Shown piece after piece: positions 57,315-64,000 of a stretch of 64,000 nt of DNA; the stretch's first letter is position 1, and each line of letters starts with the position of its first letter. Source of the DNA: Rhizobium sp. ICMP 5592 (lineage in GTDB: Bacteria; Pseudomonadota; Alphaproteobacteria; Rhizobiales; Rhizobiaceae); the NCBI RefSeq assembly GCF_009498525.1, contig NZ_QSNT01000006.1, forward strand, positions 124,001-188,000. The letters run 5' to 3'. The translations under genes and the position numbers were made by a program. The notes beneath the pieces are model-generated. The model was not told the origin of the DNA and searched no databases. It was given only the letters and a program-made list of their open reading frames with translations.

Positions 57315-57947
57315 TTAGGCCCTGGTTCCAAGGGCAAGCCGGCAGGCCAGCCCCGCAAACACGGTCGCCAGAAGATATTGCGGCAGTTTCGGGAACCGGG
57401 AAAATCCGACGAGGCGGGCACGGATATGGCTGCCGACCACGATCACCGAGCCGTTCACAACGAAGCCGATCCCGTTCAATATGGTGGCGAGCAGAAGCAT
57501 CTGCCCGATCATCGACTCGCCTTCGGGGCTGACGAATTGCGGAAACAGGGCAAGGACGAAGAGCACCATTTTGGGGTTCAGAAGATTGGTAGCAAGGCCT
57601 TCAGCGAAAATCCGCTTGTTTGAAAGGCGCTTCAGCGCCGATGTCGGAGAAAAGCTCGCCCCTTCCGAGCGGATCGTCTTGTATGTCAAATAAAGAAGGT
57701 AGGCGCAGCCGGCCCAACGCACGACCTCATAGGCGATGGGTACGGTCATGAAGAGCTGCGAGAGGCCGAGCGCTGCGGCTAGGGCATGACAGTATGTGCC
57801 AAACGCGATACCTGCATAGGTGAGGAACCCCGCGGCTCGCCCCTGGCTGACGCTGCGTGACGCGATGAGCAGCATATCGGGGCCGGGTGTGGCTGTGAGA
57901 ACCACGGCGGCGGCGGCAAAAAGTGCGAGTGTGGAGAGATCCGGCAT
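57315..57947 (-). CDS. LysE/RhtB family amino-acid exporter
   Basis: Inner-membrane exporter of the LysE/RhtB superfamily, exporting amino acids or homoserine lactones. It has 210 aa with about six hydrophobic segments. VLTATPGPDMLLIASRSVSQG near the N-terminus (conserved PGP), LNPKMVLFVLALFPQF and VVRWAGCAYLLYLTYK are typical. The substrate cannot be told. AAGGGAAAAA lies just before the ATG. It converges with dnaQ. Confidence 0.88.
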   Translation of the reverse strand: MPDLSTLALFAAAAVVLTATPGPDMLLIASRSVSQGRAAGFLTYAGIAFGTYCHALAAALGLSQLFMTVPIAYEVVRWAGCAYLLYLTYKTIRSEGASFSPTSALKRLSNKRIFAEGLATNLLNPKMVLFVLALFPQFVSPEGESMIGQMLLLATILNGIGFVVNGSVIVVGSHIRARLVGFSRFPKLPQYLLATVFAGLACRLALGTRA

Positions 57948-58024
57948 AGTTTTTCCCTTTGGATGGAGCCGGAATTCCGGTCTAGCAAATTTCGCTGGAA
58001 TGGCAAGTCATGCCTTCCAAACGA

Positions 58025-58054
58025 AAAATGCCCGGACGCTGATCCGGGCATTTT
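58025..58054 (-). terminator. Rho-independent terminator of secB
   Basis: A perfect 12-bp stem, AAAATGCCCGGA (58025-58036) with TCCGGGCATTTT (58043-58054), and six-base loop. On the minus strand it continues into TTCGTTTGG, 30 bases after the secB stop. Confidence 0.85.
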
Positions 58055-58083
58055 CATTTCCATCGACGGAATTGACCGAAAGC

Positions 58084-58563
58084 TTAGTTCGGAACCGACG
58101 ACACCTGGGCGCGGGCCTGTTCTTCGGCCATGCGCTGCGTGAACATCTGGGCGAAATCGATCGGGTCGATCATCAGCGGCGGGAAACCGCCGTTGCGGGT
58201 GACGTCGGCGATGATCTGACGGGCGAAGGGGAACAGCAGGCGCGGGCACTCGATGAAGAGCAGCGGTAGCATATGCTCCTGCGGGAAGCCGGTGACGCGG
58301 AAGACGCCGCCATAAACCAGCTCGGTATGGAAGAGAACCCGGTCGCCGTCCTTGGCGTCGGCATTCAGCGTCAGCACGACGTCGAAATCGGAATCCGACA
58401 GCGGATTGGCGTTGACGTTGACATTGATGTTGATATCGGGAGCGTTTTCCCGGGCCTGCAGCGAGCGCGGTGCACCTGGATTTTCGAAGGAAAGATCCTT
58501 GGTGTATTGAGCAAGGATGGTAAGGCTCGGGCTGGCTGCGCCGTTGCTGTTTTCGTTGGCCAT
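58084..58563 (-). CDS. secB: Protein-export chaperone SecB
   Basis: Tetrameric cytoplasmic chaperone that keeps preproteins unfolded and hands them to SecA. It has 159 aa from ATG 58563 (MANENSNGAASPSL), with AGAGGAAA just upstream. Features: LTILAQYTKDLSFENPGAP, ININVNVNA, YGGVFRVTGFPQEHML, ECPRLLFPFARQIIADVTRNGGFPP (shortened view: CPRLLFPFARQI) are SecB hallmarks. It is followed by its own terminator. Confidence 0.96.
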   Translation of the reverse strand: MANENSNGAASPSLTILAQYTKDLSFENPGAPRSLQARENAPDININVNVNANPLSDSDFDVVLTLNADAKDGDRVLFHTELVYGGVFRVTGFPQEHMLPLLFIECPRLLFPFARQIIADVTRNGGFPPLMIDPIDFAQMFTQRMAEEQARAQVSSVPN

Positions 58564-58656
58564 GGGGTTTCCTCTGACGTCAATAGGTGTCGCCATCTAG
58601 CATTTCGAATAAGGGCTTACAACCCTCGAGTCCCGGGCGATCCTGACCTCTTCGGC

Positions 58657-59193
58657 CTACTCTTCAAGGCGTTTGCGGTCCGACCAGGGCGAGTTCCGAT
58701 TGGGCTCGCGATGAAAATCGGTCTCGTCAAGATCGACGACCCGTCCAGGCCCGGACGGACGGGGTTCAGGGCCGGGACCCGCACTTGCGCCGGGGCCCTG
58801 TCCGGGGCCGCGCCTGAACGGGCGCGTGCTGCCCAGAACGACGATGCGCTTGCGCAGGACCTTCCAGGCGAGCTCGCGCACGGCTGGAATGAAGAGCAAC
58901 AGGCCGATAATGTCGGAAAGGAAGCCGGGGAGCATCAACAGAAAGGCGGCAACGACGATCATGGCGCCGTGCACCATTTCGCGGCCCGGATCGCCGCCAT
59001 TGCGGCTTTCGGCTGAAATCCGTTGCAGAATGCCGATACCCTGGATTCTGAGAAGGGCTGCGCCGAGAACGGCACTCAGGATGACCAGCGCCAATGTCGC
59101 CCACACCCCGAGCATTTTGCCGACGACGATGAATCCGGCGATTTCGGCAAGCGGCATCAGGAAGACGAAGATAGGTACAAGGGATAGGCGCAT
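58657..59193 (-). CDS. fxsA: FxsA family membrane protein
   Basis: Inner-membrane protein of the FxsA family; in E. coli overproduction relieves exclusion of phage T7 by the F plasmid, but the normal role is unknown. It has 178 aa. Hydrophobic segments at about residues 5-48 and 74-102 surround RIQGIGILQRI and PGFLSDIIGLLLFIP, the family signatures. The C-terminal tail is Gly/Pro/Arg-rich. It lies 93 bases upstream of secB on the same strand. Confidence 0.85.
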   Translation of the reverse strand: MRLSLVPIFVFLMPLAEIAGFIVVGKMLGVWATLALVILSAVLGAALLRIQGIGILQRISAESRNGGDPGREMVHGAMIVVAAFLLMLPGFLSDIIGLLLFIPAVRELAWKVLRKRIVVLGSTRPFRRGPGQGPGASAGPGPEPRPSGPGRVVDLDETDFHREPNRNSPWSDRKRLEE

Positions 59194-59390
59194 GTTACGG
59201 TGTCCTGGAAGCGGGCGTATCTCTGACTTAGCATGATTTGGCTCGAAAACCGCGTCGCACTTTAGGGGATCATGCGAAAGCGTTAGTCCATCGCATGTAA
59301 TAAAGATACCAGTCCGCTATTTGAATGATAGATGGATGCAGACTATATGGGGAATGAAACTCTTAATTTTAATGGTGGTTCCGACACGAG

Positions 59391-60092
59391 ATGGGTGCAA
59401 ACGACTTTGTGACGATCTTTTTCCTGGTGGCGGCGGTGCTGATTTTCTTTCAGCTGCGCAGCGTCCTTGGCCGCCGCACGGGGAATGAGAAGCCGCCGCG
59501 CGATCTCTATGGTTCGCCCGATCAGGCCGCTGGCCCGACTTCGCCGGACGCCGGCAAGGTGGTGACTTTGCCGCGCCGCGATGCGATCGAGGATGAGGAC
59601 CGCTTCGCCGCCATCGACGCCTTCACGGCAGCCGGCACGCCGCTCAATGATTCGCTGCGCGAATTGAACAAGGCCGATCCGAGCTTTAATCCGAAGGAAT
59701 TCGTCAACGGCGCCCGCATGGCTTACGAGATGATCGTCATGGCTTTTGCCGACGGTGATCGTAACGCGCTGAAGGGCCTGCTGTCGCGCGAGGTCTATGA
59801 AGGCTTCGATGCCGCCATCACCGATCGCGAGGCCAAAGGCGAAAAGGTGAAATCCACCTTCGTCGGCATCGACAAGGCCGATATCGTCAGCGCCGAGATG
59901 AAGGACACGGAAGCGCTCGTGACGATGCGTATCGTCAGCCAGATGATTTCGGCGACCTACGACAAGGCCGGTACGCTAATCGATGGCGATGCCGAAACCG
60001 TGGCCGAAATCAGCGATGTCTGGACCTTTGCCCGCGACAGCCGTTCGCGCGATCCCAACTGGAAACTCGTGGCGACCGAATCCGAACAATGA
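59391..60092 (+). CDS. Tim44/TimA-family membrane-anchored protein
   Basis: A 233-aa protein with one N-terminal transmembrane segment (DFVTIFFLVAAVLIFFQL), a Pro/charged linker, and a Tim44-like domain (about residues 95-230: FVNGARMAYEMIVMAFADGD, DVWTFARDSRSRDPNWKLVAT). Tim44-domain proteins include the mitochondrial import motor tether and the bacterial TimA group; the bacterial role is not settled. Its stop overlaps mltA by four bases (ATGA), starting a chain of four coupled genes. The 197-base leader shows no recognised site. Confidence 0.88.
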   Translation: MGANDFVTIFFLVAAVLIFFQLRSVLGRRTGNEKPPRDLYGSPDQAAGPTSPDAGKVVTLPRRDAIEDEDRFAAIDAFTAAGTPLNDSLRELNKADPSFNPKEFVNGARMAYEMIVMAFADGDRNALKGLLSREVYEGFDAAITDREAKGEKVKSTFVGIDKADIVSAEMKDTEALVTMRIVSQMISATYDKAGTLIDGDAETVAEISDVWTFARDSRSRDPNWKLVATESEQ

Positions 60093-61207
60093 CGACCGCA
60101 TCGAAGGATTTCAGGCTGGAGCCGGCAACCTTCGCCGATCTGAAGGGCTGGGGGGATGATGATCCCTCCAGCCTTTTTCGTGCCATGCGGGACTGTCGGA
60201 CCCGTGTCCGCGATGTAAAACCCTACCGCACCGGTGCCGCCGGCCTGAGTGCCGATGATCTCCTGACCCTGCTCGACGATGCTGAAGGCTACGAGCCGCG
60301 CGATGCGGCCGAAGCCCGGGCTTTCTTCGAGGAGCGCTGTCAGCCCTTCTTCATTCGTCGCGGTGATGGCGGCAGCGGTTTCGTCACCGCCTTTTTTGAG
60401 CCGGAAATTACCGTTTCCGCCACGCCGGACGAGACCTATCGGTATCCCTTCTATCGCCGGCCGGATGATCTGATCGATCTTGACGACGCCAACAGGCCCG
60501 CTGAACTGGATCCATCCTATATGTTCGGCAGGCTGCAGGATGGGGTTATCTCCGGCTATCCCGATCGGGGCGAAATCGATCGCGGCTATCTGGAGGGCAG
60601 GGGCCTGGAGATCGCCTGGGCGAAGTCCAAGGTCGATGTCTTCTTCGTGCATGTGCAGGGTGCTGCAAGGCTGCGCTATCCCGATGGGCGCATGGACCGC
60701 ATCACCTATGCCGCCAAGGCCGGCCACCCCTTCTCCGCCGTCGGTCGCCTGCTGATCGAGCGCGACCTGCTCGACCGTGCCACGATCTCGATGCAGACGA
60801 TCCGCGATTGGCTCTATGCCCATCCGCAGGAAGTCGACGAGGTGCTCTGGCATAACCGGTCCTATATCTTTTTCCGCGAGGCCGATGTCAGCGATCCCGC
60901 GCTCGGGCCGATCGCGGCGGCGAAGGTGCCGCTGGTCGCCGGCCGTTCGCTGGCGGTCGACCGGCTGATCCACACTTTCGGTTTTCCCTTTTTCATCCAG
61001 TCGGAAAGCCTGACCCATCTCGATGCCGGCCAGCCCTTCGGACGGTTGATGCTGGCGCTCGACACCGGTTCGGCGATCGTTGGTCCGGCGCGCGGCGATA
61101 TCTTCACCGGTTCGGGCTACGATGCCGGGGAGCTTGCCGGTACCGTGCGCAACGACGCGGATTTTTATATACTGGTTCCAAAGGCGGCAGCTCAGAGGTT
61201 TGGCTGA
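60089..61207 (+). CDS. mltA: Membrane-bound-type lytic transglycosylase MltA
   Basis: Lytic transglycosylase of the MltA family, which cleaves peptidoglycan glycan strands. It has 372 aa. The MltA domain reads RRGDGGSGFVTAFFEPEI to about residue 240; the 3D domain holds the catalytic Asp in LALDTGSAIVGPARGDIF. No signal peptide or lipobox is visible (start MTTASKDFRLEPATFADL), unlike E. coli MltA, a lipoprotein. The ATG overlaps the Tim44-like gene, and the stop overlaps smr by one base. Confidence 0.9.
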   Translation: MTTASKDFRLEPATFADLKGWGDDDPSSLFRAMRDCRTRVRDVKPYRTGAAGLSADDLLTLLDDAEGYEPRDAAEARAFFEERCQPFFIRRGDGGSGFVTAFFEPEITVSATPDETYRYPFYRRPDDLIDLDDANRPAELDPSYMFGRLQDGVISGYPDRGEIDRGYLEGRGLEIAWAKSKVDVFFVHVQGAARLRYPDGRMDRITYAAKAGHPFSAVGRLLIERDLLDRATISMQTIRDWLYAHPQEVDEVLWHNRSYIFFREADVSDPALGPIAAAKVPLVAGRSLAVDRLIHTFGFPFFIQSESLTHLDAGQPFGRLMLALDTGSAIVGPARGDIFTGSGYDAGELAGTVRNDADFYILVPKAAAQRFG

Positions 61208-61806
61208 TGGCCCCAGAACGCAGAAGCCCAGAAGGCAAAAGCAAGGAACGCAAGCTCAGCACGGATGAACGTGTCCTCTGGGGCAAGGTGGCGAAAAGCA
61301 CCCGGCCAATGCCAGGGCGTCATGCCGACATGGAAGCTTTCGATGACATCCTGGCGGCGGAGGCAAGAGCGGAAGAGACCGCGCGCGTCGAAAAGGCGAA
61401 GGTAGCTCCCACACCCACGGATCCGCAAACGCCTGCTTCGGTGGCAAAACAGCCCTCCGGCACGCATCATCCGCTGGAACGCCCAGTCAAGCGCAAGATC
61501 GCCAAGGGGCGACTGGCGCTGGAGGCGCGGATCGATCTGCACGGGCTGATCCAGAGCGAGGCGCATGTGATGCTTCTGGATTTCCTGTTCCGGGCGCATG
61601 AGCGCGGCCTTCGCCATGTGCTCGTCATCACCGGCAAGGGCAGCTCCATGGGCAGCGATGGCGCCTTGAAGCGGGCGGTGCCGCTGTGGTTCTCCAAGCC
61701 GGAATTCCGCTTCCTGATTTCCTCCTATGAGACGGCGGCGCAGCACCATGGTGGCGACGGCGCCCTCTATATCCGCCTGTCGCGGCCGAAGGGGGACAGG
61801 CCATGA
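61207..61806 (+). CDS. Smr-domain protein
   Basis: A 199-aa protein with a C-terminal Smr domain: ARIDLHGLIQSEAHVMLLDF, then RHVLVITGKGSSMGSDGALKR (the family's GxG core) and VPLWFSKPEF. Smr domains relate to the MutS2 C-terminus and can act as nucleases on nucleic acid. The N-terminal half is charged and low in complexity. The start overlaps the mltA stop (TGATG), and the stop overlaps the next gene by four bases. Confidence 0.88.
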   Translation: MAPERRSPEGKSKERKLSTDERVLWGKVAKSTRPMPGRHADMEAFDDILAAEARAEETARVEKAKVAPTPTDPQTPASVAKQPSGTHHPLERPVKRKIAKGRLALEARIDLHGLIQSEAHVMLLDFLFRAHERGLRHVLVITGKGSSMGSDGALKRAVPLWFSKPEFRFLISSYETAAQHHGGDGALYIRLSRPKGDRP

Positions 61807-62168
61807 CCCCTTTCGGCGAAGCGGTCAGGAAACTGAGGGCACGCAAGGGTGTCTCCCAGAAGGACATGGCGGCGGCGCTGAATGTGACGCCGGCCTATTT
61901 ATCAGCCCTGGAGCATGGAAAGCGCGGCACGCCAACCTTCGATCTCCTGCAGCGCATCGCCGGATATTTCAATATTATCTGGGATGAGGCCGAGGAATTG
62001 TTCCTTCTGGCGCGCTTCTCCGACCCGCGCATCGTGGTCGATACCTCGGGTCTGGCGCCGGAATATACCGCCTTTGTCAACCGCCTGGCGGCCCGGATTC
62101 GCAATCTCGACGCGGTCACGATCGGGGAACTGTCAACGGTCCTGGAAAATGCCGGAAAAAGGGGCTGA
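61803..62168 (+). CDS. XRE-family helix-turn-helix protein
   Basis: A 121-aa regulator with a Cro/C1-type helix-turn-helix near the N-terminus: FGEAVRKLRARKGVSQKDM, then AALNVTPAYLSALEHGKRG (recognition helix). The C-terminal half (LLQRIAGYFNIIWDEAEELF and beyond) is helical with no named fold. It is the last of four translationally coupled genes and lies 148 bases upstream of gyrB. Its target is unknown; the gene chain itself or gyrB are guesses. Confidence 0.85.
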   Translation: MTPFGEAVRKLRARKGVSQKDMAAALNVTPAYLSALEHGKRGTPTFDLLQRIAGYFNIIWDEAEELFLLARFSDPRIVVDTSGLAPEYTAFVNRLAARIRNLDAVTIGELSTVLENAGKRG

Positions 62169-62316
62169 AAACCGCCTTAATCCCCTGTTTTATACCCCAT
62201 AGAGGGGCCTTCCGTTTGGAAGTTGGGGACGAAACATCCTATATTCAGGGAAAGAAAAACTGCTGATTCGGTAGCGATCGGCGGTGTTCTCTAAAACACT
62301 GGAAAGACTTCAATAA

Positions 62317-64000
62317 ATGACCGACATATCCGTAACCGAAAACGACGGCAATGCCGAGTATGGCGCAGACAGCATCAAGGTCCTGAAGGGTCTTGACGCT
62401 GTGCGCAAGCGTCCCGGCATGTACATCGGCGATACGGATGACGGTTCCGGCCTGCATCACATGGTTTACGAAGTCGTCGACAATGCCATCGACGAGGCGC
62501 TCGGCGGCTATGCTGATCTCGTCACCGTCACGCTCAATCCCGATGGCTCGGTGACGGTCACCGACAACGGTCGCGGCATCCCGACGGATATCCACACCGG
62601 CGAAGGCATCTCGGCGGCCGAAGTCATCATGACGCAGCTCCACGCCGGCGGTAAGTTCGACCAGAATTCCTACAAGGTCTCCGGCGGTCTGCACGGCGTC
62701 GGCGTCTCCGTCGTCAACGCCCTGTCCGTCTGGCTGAAGCTGAAGATCCGCCGTCAGGGCAAGATCAATGAGATGAGCTTTACGCACGGCGTCGCCGATG
62801 CGCCGCTGAAGGTGACGGGCGATGCCGGCACCGAGACCGGTACCGAAGTCAGCTTCATGCCGAGCTCGGAAACCTTCACCATGACGGAGTTCGACTATAG
62901 CACGCTGGAGCATCGCCTGCGCGAGCTCGCGTTCCTGAATTCCGGCGTCCGCATCCTGCTTACCGACAAGCGTCATTCCGACATCAGGCAGGAAGAGATG
63001 CTCTACGACGGCGGTCTTGAGGCTTTCGTCAAATATCTCGACCGCGCCAAGAAGCCGCTGGTTGACAAGCCTGTGTCCATCCGTAGCGAAAAGGACGGCA
63101 TCACCGTCGAAGTGGCCATGTGGTGGAACGAGAGCTACCACGAAAACGTGCTTTGCTTCACTAACAACATCCCGCAGCGCGACGGCGGCACGCATATGGC
63201 CGGTTTCCGTGGCGCTCTGACCCGTCAGATCACCTCCTACGGTGAATCGTCGGGCATCACCAAAAGGGAAAAGGTGACGCTGACCGGCGATGATTGCCGC
63301 GAAGGTCTGACGGCGGTGCTATCGGTGAAGGTGCCGGACCCGAAATTCTCCTCGCAGACCAAGGACAAGCTGGTTTCCTCCGAAGTTCGTCCGGTGGTCG
63401 AAAGCCTCGTCAACGAAGCGCTGGGCACCTGGCTCGAAGAACATCCGGCCGATGCCAAGGTGCTGGTTGGCAAGGTTGTCGAAGCCGCCGCCGCCCGCGA
63501 AGCCGCCCGCAAGGCGCGTGAACTGACCCGGCGCAAGGGCGCTCTCGATATCGCCTCGCTGCCCGGCAAGCTCGCCGATTGTTCCGAACGCGATCCGGCC
63601 AAGTCCGAAGTCTTCCTCGTCGAGGGTGACTCGGCAGGCGGTTCGGCCAAGCAGGGCCGTTCGCGCGAAAACCAGGCGATCCTGCCGCTGCGCGGCAAGA
63701 TCCTCAACGTCGAGCGAGCCCGTTTCGACAAGATGCTGTCGAGCCAGGAAATCGGCACGCTGATCACCGCACTCGGCACCGGCATCGGTAAGGACGAGTT
63801 CAACGCCGACAAGCTGCGCTATCACAAGATCATCATCATGACGGACGCCGACGTCGACGGCGCCCATATTCGCACGCTGCTGCTCACCTTCTTCTTCCGC
63901 CAGATGCCCGATCTCATCGAGCGCGGCCATCTCTACATCGCCCAGCCGCCGCTCTATAAGGTGACGCGCGGCAAATCGGTTCAGTATGTGAAGGATGAGA
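62317..64000 (+). CDS. gyrB: DNA gyrase subunit B, 3'-truncated by the window edge
   Basis: ATPase subunit of DNA gyrase, which introduces negative supercoils. ATG 62317 begins MTDISVTENDGNAEYGAD. The frame stays open to the window end (561 codons seen of about 810). The GHKL ATPase domain has EVVDNAIDEALGG, DNGRGIPTDIH and GGLHGVGVSVVNALS. The TOPRIM domain shows VEGDSAGGSAKQGR and MTDADVDGAHI with the metal-binding acids. The short leader holds small hairpins but no recognised operator. Confidence 0.96.
   Translation, partial: MTDISVTENDGNAEYGADSIKVLKGLDAVRKRPGMYIGDTDDGSGLHHMVYEVVDNAIDEALGGYADLVTVTLNPDGSVTVTDNGRGIPTDIHTGEGISAAEVIMTQLHAGGKFDQNSYKVSGGLHGVGVSVVNALSVWLKLKIRRQGKINEMSFTHGVADAPLKVTGDAGTETGTEVSFMPSSETFTMTEFDYSTLEHRLRELAFLNSGVRILLTDKRHSDIRQEEMLYDGGLEAFVKYLDRAKKPLVDKPVSIRSEKDGITVEVAMWWNESYHENVLCFTNNIPQRDGGTHMAGFRGALTRQITSYGESSGITKREKVTLTGDDCREGLTAVLSVKVPDPKFSSQTKDKLVSSEVRPVVESLVNEALGTWLEEHPADAKVLVGKVVEAAAAREAARKARELTRRKGALDIASLPGKLADCSERDPAKSEVFLVEGDSAGGSAKQGRSRENQAILPLRGKILNVERARFDKMLSSQEIGTLITALGTGIGKDEFNADKLRYHKIIIMTDADVDGAHIRTLLLTFFFRQMPDLIERGHLYIAQPPLYKVTRGKSVQYVKDE

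Noticed and set aside
1..64000. Defence system, secondary-metabolite cluster, CRISPR array or prophage
   Set aside because: No repeat-spacer array, integrase, toxin-antitoxin pair, transposase or biosynthetic cluster was recognised; the window is core chromosome.

Overview
The window is a gene-dense, GC-rich stretch of a chromosome from an alphaproteobacterium of the Rhizobiaceae, most likely Rhizobium. This is judged from gene content, gene order and protein resemblance. Pointers are the 1596-residue NAD-glutamate dehydrogenase, the imuA-imuB-dnaE2 mutagenesis cassette behind an alphaproteobacterial LexA box (GTTC-N7-GTTC), the TrcR/DUF1013 regulator, a DUF1674 protein, and the order parB-parA-rsmG-mnmG-mnmE-rho-hemJ-hemE. 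Almost everything is housekeeping. I see no insertion sequence, prophage, CRISPR array, tRNA or rRNA.

Layout. 1-3.1 kb: end of ctpA, a divergent polysaccharide deacetylase gene, rppH. 3.1-3.9 kb: bfd-bfr iron storage pair. 4.0-9.9 kb: the SOS cassette imuA-imuB-dnaE2 (minus strand). 10-12 kb: a small zincin, a DUF1737 protein, a CitE-like lyase and a small membrane protein. 12.2-15.1 kb: leuD, a TIM-barrel isomerase-like gene, leuB. 15.3-22.5 kb: PAP2 phosphatase, an ArsR-type regulator with an SDR gene and a candidate operator, dps, a 38-codon ORF, asd, mltB, carbonic anhydrase, pyridoxal kinase. 22.8-35 kb: giant gdh, an MFS transporter, purH, heparinase II/III, rsmB, htpX. 35-39 kb: DUF1674, a BP74-like small protein in AT-rich surroundings, acs, TrcR/DUF1013. 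39-44 kb: YggS, leuS, lptE, holA. 44-53.2 kb: the minus-strand series hemE-hemJ-rho-mnmE-mnmG-rsmG-parA-parB. 53.6-57.3 kb: ppsR-maf-aroE-coaE-dnaQ. 57.3-64 kb: LysE, secB, fxsA, a Tim44-mltA-smr-xre chain, and gyrB running off the end.

The most informative part is the replication-origin region. The gap between hemE and the PPDK regulatory gene (53248-53641) holds seven good or one-mismatch DnaA boxes, one of them perfect, and a small AT-rich stretch. It sits where oriC is known in other alphaproteobacteria. Six parS-like sites (core TTTCACGTGAAA) occur in the window. Five lie within 10 kb of this gap, around the parAB genes and on both sides of it; one lies 38 kb away behind leuB. Several are built into coding sequence: in RsmG and AroE the site is read in the same frame and encodes the peptide SRET.

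I did not find a convincing new multi-gene system. Items worth a second look are the parS placement, the origin architecture, the ArsR/SDR operator pair, the long imuA/imuB overlap, the 38-codon ORF before asd, the BP74-like gene, a MltA without a signal peptide, and a dispersed palindromic element that supplies the stop codon of one gene. No similarity search could be run. Family names rest on recognised motifs and overall resemblance.
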